Shown here: in pieces, positions 42,001 to 51,869 of the stretch
How positions within the stretch are numbered: position 1 is the first letter of the stretch
Layout of the letters: every line of letters starts with the position of its first letter
Source of the DNA: Chamaea fasciata
Taxonomy: Eukaryota > Chordata > Aves > Passeriformes > Sylviidae
DNA length: 64,000 bases
Direction: 5' to 3'
NCBI GenBank assembly: GCA_029207755.1
Contig: JARCOQ010000002.1
Location: 10,307,156 to 10,371,155, forward strand
Notes under the pieces: model-generated
Told to the model about the DNA's origin: nothing
The model's database searches: none
What the model saw: the letters and a program-made list of their open reading frames with translations, nothing else
Program-made: the position numbers and the translations under genes

Positions 42001-43300
42001 GGTCTTCTCAGAAATACATTTTCCCAAAAAGGGAGTTAAGGCAGGCAAGCAATTCAGGTATTCTTCTTCAATAATCTCTTCTGAAAAACTACAATTTTTC
42101 TGACACTGACTGACTATAAAGCAACTCAGGACTTATTGTGGCCAGTAAGCCTCAAGGATAAGTACATATTAAACTGTGCAATGTGAAAAGGAAATGGAAA
42201 AGGTAAAATACCCAACCAAAACATATCAGAAGGCCCTGGCCACCATACCAGGGCTGCTGTGTGACAGATTGTGGTTTTCAGGGAGTGGATTGGTAAATGG
42301 TCTCTGTACAGAGATAGATAAAGTACAACTGGAAGCAGGACAATGAGCAGGCTGTTGTAGTATGGGGATATTTTTTTACATTATAATTGGAAGGATGTAG
42401 AAAAGAGAAATCTGACACTTTTTGGTTTGTTAAGTTTCTGTTTCCTTGAAGAGCTGGAATCTGTCTCTCTGGCTTGTTACCTACATCTTGCTACAATGCA
42501 CAGCATTTTAATTATGTAGTCCCTTTGCGAGTACTTCAACTCTGATGTATTTCAGAAGGTTTTGTACCTTTGAAAAGCTGGTGCTCAGCATCTCCATATC
42601 CACTAGATGTCACTCAATAGTCATCATTTCCAGCACTCACACACACACAAAACAAATAGTGGTTTTCTTCAAACTCAAAACAACGTTCTTTCAAAAAAAA
42701 TTTTAGTCACTGTTTAAAGTTAATATGTGGTGTCTGAAAAGTTTTCATCATCACTTCAAAACTTAAAACTTTCACACGATTCCATTAGAAGCCCTGGTTG
42801 CCACCTGGAATTTACATATTCCTTTAATAGAGTTCTTTCAAAGGAAAAAAAAAAAAAAAGGATAATTTGGAGGGTGATAGACCTGATAGATAATTGCATT
42901 GCACCTCTGGACCATGACCACACCATGCAACATTCTGATCTGTGTGATGCCAAATGAAATTTATCTTCAGTGATATTTTCTAGCTTGTATGTTCATGCCC
43001 CGTGGGGTTTTGCCTTTAGGAGTTGTTTTAAATCCCTAGCTCCCAAAACAGCCAGGATGGATGGAGTTTCTCTTACTCTGCCTGCAATGGTGGGTTTCTA
43101 TCTGGACATTCTCTGGCTCCCAATTCCAGGCATTTGTTCTTGTCTGCTTTCAGAACTGTAATCACATCACAATGCAGCTGGATTTGCTTCAGAAAATAAA
43201 CAAAGAACAATTTCTCAGGCACTCAAATGATTTCCTTGTCTTTTTTCCATACTCCCTCAAGCTCCCTGGAGACAGATGAGAGGAGGACCAGGGGGATCCC
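36033..43300. other. Spacer of the inverted duplication, left and middle part, no supported gene
   Basis: Seven kilobases of non-coding-looking sequence between the arms. Contents seen: a homopurine tract near 37081-37290, an exon-like segment at 38222-38283, a short tandem repeat of about 16 bp near 39247-39285, a GA-rich stretch at 40605-40675 and A runs near 39437 and 41790. No transposon or coding exon was recognised. Confidence 0.6.
37081..37290 (+). repeat. Long near-homopurine tract (G/A)
   Basis: About 210 bases almost purely A and G on the plus strand. It includes a run of G's broken by a single A (about 37118-37134) next to an A run, then repeated GGGAAA-like units. The complementary strand encodes a meaningless phenylalanine/proline-rich frame. 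Such tracts can adopt triplex or G-quadruplex structures and often give sequencing errors. Confidence 0.85.
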
Positions 43301-44497
43301 TGAAGAATCCACTGGATGTGGCTGCCCAGAGGCACTAAGGGAAAGTCAGGAAGGATCCCAGCGACTCTCACCGGTGAGTGCAACTTGAACTTGAGTTAAA
43401 CGTGGCAGGATGCCCAGGGCGGGCAACAAAGGAAAGTTGAAAAAGGGTCTTGGCTATAGGGATGCCGATCCCAAAATACCTCCGATGGCACCTTTGGGAG
43501 AATGCTGAGGTGGTTTGCACATTCTCCCAGAGGTAGTTTAGGATGTGGGCGCCCAGAGGGGGCAATAAGGTGTTGCTTTGGGAAAGGATTGCTCCAAGGG
43601 GAGTGGAGAGAAATATTGTTAAGGCAAAAAGCAGTGGGAGATCAGGTGAGATAAGGAAAGAACAGGGAGGACTGGGAGCTTCTCTGCCTTATTTTCAAAC
43701 TCTGCAGTCTAATACAGGGCTGGCTGCAAGTCTTTTGTATTCCCGGCTGCCAGGAGAGGAAAAACAGGCAGATGTTGTCCCTACGCCCCCGTCCCCGGGC
43801 TGTTTTGGAGGCAGGCTGGAGGATTTGGATTTGTCTGCTTTGCTGTTCAGGACTTAAGGGGTTTTCTCCCGAGTGAGGAGAGCCAGGCCAGGTGTGAGAG
43901 CTCCCCGGCAGCGGGAGCAGGGGCTGGACAGGTGGCACAGTGGGCCCTGCTGGGAATTGCCTAGAAAATAATCTCAGGTACACTAAAAAAGATTTGAAAG
44001 AGGGGATGAGGAAAAGGTAAAGGTACCAGCCAGGATAATGACACCGTTTTTACAACCCCTGACAGGAAAATGTGCAGGGAGCCCCAGGACCAAAGGGAGG
44101 GGGGTGGGCACGAGGACAGCAATTGGGAAGGAATCAATGTGCCATTTGTAAAAAATACAAACGCTTGAAGTGTTAACTGCACTAAGTGTACTTAAGCAAT
44201 TTGCAACAATCTTGGTATTAACTGTTCGTTAACGCAACCACCTATTCTTGGGTTAAAAAATAAGTGCATCTGTGGAAACAAGATCTGTTCCAGAAGCCAC
44301 AAAGGAGGAATGTAAACAACCTGAACCTTAGCAGGGACACACAGATCACCTTCTGACCAAAAAATGCAGTAAGAAAACTACCAGCCAACAGGTGCTGCAC
44401 ACGAGGCCTGTGAAAAGTGTATCAAAGAAGTGATGCGAATAAAGAATCGGCTTTTCCCGCATGGAGAAAACGGAGTCTCGGGTGACGTGTTACAACA
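43301..44497 (+). mobile_element. Possible endogenous-retrovirus remnant (tentative)
   Basis: Two observations suggest retroviral ancestry. First, a purine run at 44092-44104 is followed by TG, and the block ends ...ACAACA at 44497 with an AATAAA at 44440. This would fit a polypurine tract plus a 3' LTR of about 393 bp. Second, one frame across about 44080-44170 reads like a damaged gag nucleocapsid segment with a CxxC motif but no intact zinc knuckle. The two readings exclude each other. No matching 5' LTR was found, and the upstream open frame (43543-43857) is not recognisable. No intact viral gene is present. Confidence 0.2.
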
Positions 44498-44554
44498 GCT
44501 GCTGAGCCGAGGCGACAGCGGGCTGCGCCGGCCGAGCCTCCCGCGGAAAAGGCG

Positions 44555-44698
44555 TCGTATGCAAATTACGCCGTGCGTCGTATGCAAATTACGCTGTGCG
44601 TCATATGCAAATTACTCCGTGCGTCGTATTACGCGTAGTATGGCTAATACGCGCCGCGGCGCGTAGTTTTGAAAATACGCCCCGCGTACTATGCAAAT
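44555..44698 (+). promoter_or_regulatory. Array of perfect octamer (POU-factor) sites
   Basis: Four exact ATGCAAAT octamers lie at 44559-44566, 44582-44589, 44605-44612 and 44691-44698. The first three sit in tandem units of exactly 23 bp that also share flanking CGTCGT and TTACGCCGTG-like sequence. A fourth unit near 44624 has lost the octamer core. ATGCAAAT is the classical binding site for Oct-1/Oct-2/Oct-4 POU proteins. Use as a promoter or enhancer element is inferred. Confidence 0.75.
44648..44665. repeat. Perfect 18-bp CG-rich palindrome
   Basis: The sequence TACGCGCCGCGGCGCGTA equals its own reverse complement. It lies between the third and fourth octamers of the array. Confidence 0.9.
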
Positions 44699-45027
44699 AA
44701 TAAGAAGTCCCGCGCGGCGCCGTGCAGGATAAGGGCCGCGGAGCCGCCCAACGAAGAGCCCGGAACCTGTGCGCGTGCGCCTCTGCAAATCAGTTCCGGC
44801 GGGACACAGTGTCCCCGGGCGGCGATGCGGGGTGGCCGGGTCCCGCTGCAAGGGAAGACGCGGTGGCCGCGGTGGCGGGCACGGGCCGCGGCGGCTCCGC
44901 GCGGCTGAGGCTTTATCCTCCAGAAACCCCCGAGCCCTGGCAGCGGCCCGTTCGCAGCTCCATACGGAACATACGCGTTCTGGAGACGGCAGGACCCGGA
45001 GCACATTTCCTGAAGCACAGCTCCTTC

Positions 45028-45162
45028 CCGGAGCTGACGGCGCCAATGCCGTCCCCTCCCCGCCCCGGAGCTGAAGGCTCCAATGCCTCTCCTTTTCGGA
45101 GCTGACGGCTCCGATGCCGTTCCCTCCCGGAGCCGACGGCTCCAGTGCCGTTCCCTCCCGGT
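45028..45162 (+). repeat. GC-rich minisatellite, four units of about 31-37 bp
   Basis: Units beginning GGAGCTGACGGC or close variants start at 45030, 45067, 45098 and 45129 (spacing 37, 31, 31). Each contains a GCTCCxxTGCC core followed by a pyrimidine tract. They explain the repetitive serine/proline/glycine pattern of the overlapping open frames. Confidence 0.85.
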
Positions 45163-46027
45163 CTCGCTTTCCAACGGCCCCGGTGGCTCTGCCGGCCGGG
45201 CCCCGCATCGGCGGCCACTCGTCGCGGGGCTCCGCGGGCTCCGGGGCGGGAGGTGGGAGCCACAAGCGCTTTGTGCCTTTTTCACCTTTTCTGGATTTGT
45301 TTTCGCTGTTTTCCCCCTGTTGCTACAGGCGGCCTTTAGAGGTGTTTTTGTGTTGCTTTCCTCCCGCGGGTGTTGGGGGCAGGCGGGGATGCAGCGGCCC
45401 CGGGAGGCTCCGCTGGGCTCCCGCCGCCCGGGCACTGCGGAGTTCCAGATCTAATCCCTACGGATGTGAGCACAATACGGCGCGTTTGGTGTTCCCTTTC
45501 CCCGCAGCAGCTCCAAGGTGGCAGCAGCCGGAGCTTTTTTTCTCTTTCCTCTCCTTTTTCCCTGCGGGCAGCTCAGCCCCCGCGCTCCAGCGTAAAGCGG
45601 GTTCTGGCTACCTCTATTTAATAAAGCTTTATGCGTCGTGTTTGTATGCCTTGAAAACGTGGTGGTATGGGTTTTTTAAGTTAATTTTGTTTTCTGACTG
45701 AATTTTAATTTTTCACAGTCTGACGGTTGCTGGAGAGATAGCAGTAAACGCAGTGCCTGATTACCTGTCAAGGATTTCAACAAAGTCTGATTCCTTTAAC
45801 AAGAATGTTAGCAAATTTGCCAGGTGGAATTACACAAATTTGAGAACAATTACACAATCGTGAGAAGCTACTGAGCTGTCCAGCAGTCTGCCAAATTACA
45901 CGTTTTTGGTTTTGTTTTGTTGGGGTTTTTTTTTTTTAACCCTGCACTCTAAAAACTCTTTCTAAATTGCTGTTTCTGTGAAATTTGCTGTGGCCATGGG
46001 TTTTCTCCTAAGTAAATTACTTATTAA

Positions 46028-48629
46028 GCCTGTTAGAGAAGCTGGGAAAGTGGTGCCTACAATTGTTGCCAGCAGAGAGCTTCACATCAGGAGGGAGAGT
46101 CCTCCCCTGGCCATTATTTCTCCTCCTTACTGACAGACATGATCACCTGCTCAGATCCAACCTCCAGGCTTTGTCTCCTTTTGAGATTTCCCTTTGTTCC
46201 ATGTATCAAGCAGAGAGAAAGGTCTGGAAGTGCAGGTGCAGTTGGTGCTCCTGGCTGGGCTGCTGTGGCTCTGCAGGCAGTGGTGCTGAGTGCCTGCCTT
46301 CTCCACTGCAGCCGAGTGCTGCACCTTGCAGCTCCCAGCCGAAAACCTTGGAAGTGGCCCAGTGCCGATGGTGAGATGTCTGCACTCACCATTCTCAAAT
46401 CTGCAACTACTTCAGTCCTGAATTTACCCAATCAATTAATTTCTCCCCCGGACAAAAGGGTGCACGAGCTTGTCACCAGAGAGACAAGGCTCAAGCCCTC
46501 TGTCACTGGGGTAGACGTTTCCAGGGTCACTTCTCTCTTCCTCATCACCATCCCTTCATTCAGAACAATCCCCTTCGACTCCTCCTCCCCCCTAACTGCC
46601 AGAGTCTCAATCTATGACAAATGGATTCCCACCATTTTATTTGATGTCAGTGTTACTCCTAAACTTCAAGAGGCATGATTTATTTTGCCATCTTTGTGGT
46701 GTTCCTACTTATCCTTCAAACACTTCAAAACATAGCAGATCTAGAGAAGGGAGCTCGAATGTCTGGTGAGCGGGGTTTTTAAGGTAAAATGATAGTATTT
46801 TAATACTTCACATGCAATGATCTCTTTGTAAAGTTTTCATAATGTCAGAAAAGTTCATGGACTAAATGAGTCTGACTTCAGTCAGAGTGCTAACATTTCT
46901 AAATCTACAGCGCTGCCTTTCTGAATCTATTTATTGCTGCAGAGAGGAAGGGGGATCAAAGGGTTCTAACACTGATTTCTGCCATCATTTCTCATCTCCA
47001 GCACAGTTTGGACTTTGTAGACATAGCAGTTTCTTGCTCCAGAGATGTCAGAAATTACCTGGAGACTGTTTACAGGACATTGGAATAGAATATGGACAAG
47101 CTTGCAAAAGAGTAGATACTGCATGCATGAAATATTAATGGCCCACATAAGCCTCCAATCCGGATTTGCTTGCAGATTTGTTGTGTGCTGTATTTTGCAG
47201 TGTGAACAAAGGAAGAAAACTAGAGTCTGTCTTTTCTGAGCACGTTTCTCTCACATATTATTTTAGCCTTGACAATAATGAAAGCAGAGAAATAAACAGT
47301 GAAATCTTAGTGATCAAAAGCATAAAAACACATGAAGAAAATGTCTAATTGTAAAAGACCAGCAAAGTAACAACTGCAATTTCTGGTTCTGCAAGGAGTG
47401 AGTCCTTGAGAAGGGAAATTTCCAGAACCTGGGAGGAGTATTTAGTTCTTAGCTTATCACAGCTATGAAGCAGCAAGCCACCCAACAATATGCCCTTTTT
47501 CCCCTCAGGAAAAAGAGAATTTCTTTTTCAATTTTTCAGCAGCATGGCTCACTCTAGGAGAATGCTGTTGGAAAAGCTCTACTCGAATGAGTTATACAAC
47601 ACCTCAGGAGAACTCTGTGGTTTAACAAAAAATGTTGATGTGACCCCTAGGAGTTTAACCCCCAACCCCAAGTGAAAGAAGAGAACTCACAATTACTCAA
47701 CCATTGTTTCTTGGCATGGAGTTCATAATTTTTTTAGTGTTTTGGGATGGTAGTACCTTGAAGACTACACCAGAGACATCTTATTGTCTCAGCGATTTCC
47801 TGTATGATTGAACAAACCATACCACAGCAATTGGAAGAATCCCAGATGCCTTATTTCTGTGTGAGGAGGGATGGAGAGAAGATGTGCCACACCCATGGCG
47901 TCTGATTTTGGGCAATATTAAATCTATCTGTAGTTAATGAATAAAAAGCTGCTATGGTATGAATCTGGAATTATTGGAGATCATTGCAGCCATGGGACTT
48001 GACCGTTTCTTAACCAAAAATCTCCTCATGAGTGTCTTCTGGAGCCCAGAATATGTGAAATATAACATTCCTTCTGGAAAAGAGCTGGCTTTTGCCTAAA
48101 TGCTTCCCATAACTTTCACTTGCAGTAAAAGGGACAAATCTTTCAGTGCAATTATTACCAAATGCTACCAATAATATTAGAAATCTAATGAGTGGAGTAA
48201 GACCAGGACTCTTGGCTTCCTTTGTCTTACAGCAAGCTTGCCTGCAGATGTCACTCCAGAGAGCTCTAATCTGTTTTTCTTTCCCATTTCCAGAGCTGAA
48301 GGTTCCATAGCCTTTCTAGGAATGTGGCACTTAGGACACAGTTGGGCCCTGGGGACAAACAAACCTTCCATTTCTTTTTTTAAAATGTCAGACGTCAGTT
48401 TCGTCTGGCATTGAACTGGGGGAAGTTTTAGAGTGCAACCTTTTCTACATGTGTTCTCCATGTCTACATTTTACAGCCTTGACAGAAACTCCCAGTCCTC
48501 TCCAAATTGTCCAGTTAGCTATAATTGAGGAGGATTTTTTAGGAAGTTCATTCAATGGCTGAGGACTTTTGTAGGAATCAGAACTCCTCAATCATCTCCC
48601 ATGCAGATTTTGCTATTTCCTCAAAGCCA
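46028..48629 (-). repeat. Right arm of the large inverted duplication (2602 bp)
   Basis: Inverted copy of 33476-36032. It carries 45 extra bases (about 47426-47470) absent from the left arm, between the shared AAATTTCCAG and CAGCAAGCCA. The three substitutions in the inner 1.3 kb contrast with about 14 in the outer 1.2 kb. The right flank begins with a short segment, 48644-48711, that is itself related to 28489-28556. The arm has no recognised gene. Confidence 0.95.
46139..46678 (+). other. Uncharacterised 179-codon open frame in the right arm (identical copy at 35382-35921 minus)
   Basis: An ATG-initiated frame of 540 bp that is identical at the nucleotide level in both arms. The predicted product starts MITCSDPTSR, has a hydrophobic, cysteine-containing central part and a threonine/serine-rich C-terminal half. 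I recognise no domain. Its TGA overlaps the ATG of a 35-codon frame (46675-46782) as ATGA. That second frame starts with a very hydrophobic stretch, MIYFAIFVVFLLILQTL. Identity between arms is explained by recent duplication and is not evidence of coding constraint. It could equally be a chance frame. Confidence 0.15.
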
Positions 48630-48643
48630 GGAAAGGTTTCCTC

Positions 48644-48711
48644 AAGGCTTTAGCTGGGCGATACATGGAAATATTTGCATTGAGCACTACTGTGCACAGT
48701 CTAGAAAACAC
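48644..48711 (-). repeat. 68-bp dispersed segment, copy 2
   Basis: Inverted relative of 28489-28556 (four mismatches). It lies only 15 bp beyond the outer end of the right inverted-duplication arm. The left arm flank has no such sequence. Confidence 0.75.
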
Positions 48712-48835
48712 TCCCAAGGGTGTAGACTATTTTCAGCTCAAGTATATAAGTAAGTGTAAAGAAGGGGGGCGTGGTGTTGCAATTCATGCAGCACCTCAGT
48801 AGATATGGGTAGAAAAGGGTTAATTATTTTAATAA

Positions 48836-48925
48836 AAGAAAAATAAATCAAACCAGAAAAAAAAAACCAAAACAAAACAAACCAAACCCAATAAAAAACA
48901 ACCAACCAAAAAAACCCCAACAAAT
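48836..48925 (+). repeat. A-rich low-complexity tract with AAACC-like units
   Basis: About 90 bases of A with regularly spaced C pairs (AAACC, CAAACC). It lies between the right arm and the ABCC13 remnant. Confidence 0.85.
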
Positions 48926-49509
48926 TCGAAACCCATGAAAGTGCAGAAAGCTTATTCTTTTGTTCTATTTGCTTAGGCGAAACAACTCAGTTTTAACTTT
49001 AAAACATTAACCCATATTTATGCAAGGAGGGTGGCACTTGAGATAAAATAACTCTAAACTGAGGAAATATATATTGAAGCTTTTAGCCGCAAAGGGACAG
49101 GTCTTAAATAGTGTACTGATTATCAAGCTGGATTTTTCTGACAGATCATTTTCAGGAGGACATTTCCAGAAGGCGCATACTACAGCTAAGATATAGAAGC
49201 ATCCAAACTTTTACACTGAACATTATTAAAAATGGTTCAGCATTCAATGTGGCTTATTTCAAGTGCCCACTATAATGTGAATATCGAAACTGAAGACTGG
49301 GTTTGAAATTCAAAGTTCAGCTATGGATGTTGAAGAATCCTACCGTAACTGCTATTGATATGCTGAGCAAGAAGAAAGAAAATTCCAAAGCAGGATGAAC
49401 ATATTTCATAGTCTTTTTAGAAGCATAAGGTGTTGTTAGGAAAGAAGCAGAGACATGCTCCACAGTAATCTCAGCTTTATCTTGTGCTCCCTTTCCTCCA
49501 TGTGCCTGA

Positions 49510-49969
<460 letters not shown>

Positions 49970-51869
49970 AAAAAAAAAATCAAACTAATGAGTGAATTCT
50001 GAAGGAACACTCAGGGGATCTCTGCCATTCCATATATATAGGTGCAATATTTTATATTCCATATAAAACAACTACTTACTCAAGAGCTGCTCGCAGCATT
50101 GCTGTTTACTACAGCTACAATCTGTGTATATTGATCAGGTTTCTTAAAACTCAGATTTTATACAAATCACTTTTTAATCATATTGGCACTGGGACAACAG
50201 GATAAAGCAGGGATTTTCATGGTGTGTGTTAAAACTGTTGCATTAGAAAAAACTGATCAAAAAATCTTGTTGATATGCTGGTCTTAATTAACTTGAACAA
50301 AGTTGCTCTGACGTTATGCTCATTCAGTTAATAATTCTGATTACACATCAGGAAAAAACAAAACTGCTGCTTGTGCAGACACAGAGACAGATGTCACTTC
50401 GGATTGAGTTTTAGGACATGCACATCCCTATGTATACTGTCTTGGTTTGGGAACCTAACCCTCAACATATACTTAGGTAGTTCTTGAAGCAATAAATGTG
50501 TCCCATTAAGTCAGTTTTCCTTTTGTATTTCTGAAAAACTGAAAACCACATCTTACGTATCTAATTGAGCATTACAAAATCCCATTGTGAAAGAATCCCA
50601 AAAATGCAGTCAGGTGGAGCTGCGTCTTTGCTAGTAAATATTAATGTAAACCTCCATACTACTAAGAAGCAGGACAGGTTATGTACACTTACTTGTAGTG
50701 TCAGCTAAATGTATCTGCTTCTGTAGGCCACATAAATAGTCATTTCCATTTTTATTGCAGTTCCTGAAGCTCTTGAAATTTAATACCTACACAACCAATG
50801 TAATCAATCTTCTCTTAAGACAAGATCCCCATCAACTGCTTTAAAAAACCAACAAACTTAATAAAGTTCCTGGGTACAGCCTTGTTATATTAGTTTAATA
50901 TTGACAGCTGATGTATCAAGTACAATTTTAATTCCTTGCCCAAGACAAAGTTTTGGGCACATAGGCTAGGGGAGGTAGCCTTCAGTACCTCAGGAACCAA
51001 TCCCTTTTGCAAGGTCCAGAGAAAACAGACTGAGGAGAGGCATCAGTGCATAGTAACTTTTATTTGCTTTTATTTGTGGGGAGGGCTTTCTGTGCTTACT
51101 GCCAGGCCAACATAACCTTTCACTTTCAGCTACCTTCAGACTGCAGCTGGGAGAGCTGCAGATTGAGCAATGGCGAAGCCTGAGAGAAAAGAAAATGCTG
51201 GACTAGTGTCAGCAAAGCCCTTCCCTCTCTTTCAGCAAGCTGTACCCCTCACATCTGACTGTAACTTCAGAAAAGGGGGTGCAGTGGAGGCAGAAGCAGC
51301 AGGAAATGCTCCTGCTGTGTTTCCATGCAGCCATAGCTTCCCAAAGCAAACCTCTGACCTTCCTCCTCCAAACACGAATTCCCTGAGCTTCCTTGGTATT
51401 TGGGGATTGGGTTCCAGTCCTGTCCTGTGGCACCACTCATAGGAAGAGTAGGACAGGCAGAGGAGCAGAGCAGACCTGAAGAATGAGGCTCATAAGGGGC
51501 CTGGACTTCTTTTCACAGGAAGGAGCATGAAGGAGAACCTGCTGATGCTCTGCTTCCACTTCATTCCCCACTGCACTCAAAAATCCCACATGCACCACAC
51601 TCCTGGAGCTGCTTCCCTCAGCCCTGCTTGTTGCCCTTGCTCTACACTTTCCTGGCAGTATCACAGGAGAATCTGGAAAGAAGTTGAGCAGGAACTCCCC
51701 CTTTCCGTCACAGGAAGAGACACCTTTCTGCATTTTCAAACATGTAACTGTTCAGGACAACACAGATACAGAAACTCTCTCACAGCTGACACAACCTCAT
51801 TTTCTATGCTTCAAAGGAATTTGAGGAAGACTGAGAATTGCCTTGAGAAAGTGAAAGAAGACAGATACA
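49970..51869. other. Intergenic gap between ABCC13 remnant and HSPA13 3' end
   Basis: An A run follows the ABCC13 stop (49968-49979). On the minus strand two AATAAA signals near 51063-51078 could be alternative HSPA13 ends. No other feature seen. Confidence 0.5.

Larger units (their letters stand above)
44450..45520. promoter_or_regulatory. CpG island without an assigned gene
   Basis: About 1 kb of very CG-dense sequence in the spacer, unlike the AT-rich surroundings. It contains the octamer array, a perfect 18-bp palindrome, an NRF1-like TGCGCGTGCGC (44770-44780) and a GC-rich minisatellite. Long open frames cross it on both strands (for example 44689-45435 minus), but these follow from base composition and tandem repeats. 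No RRM, kinase or other domain is visible, so I call it an orphan promoter-like island. A neighbouring gene such as RBM11, expected near this locus in mammals, was looked for and not found. Confidence 0.7.

Noticed and set aside
44612..45435. Long minus-strand open frames (217 and 248 codons) across the CpG island
   Set aside because: They are explained by high GC content and the minisatellite. Frames are also open on the opposite strand, and no domain is recognisable.
33476..48629. Interpretation as a giant transposon with 2.6-kb terminal inverted repeats
   Set aside because: No target-site duplication at the outer edges and no transposase recognised in the spacer.
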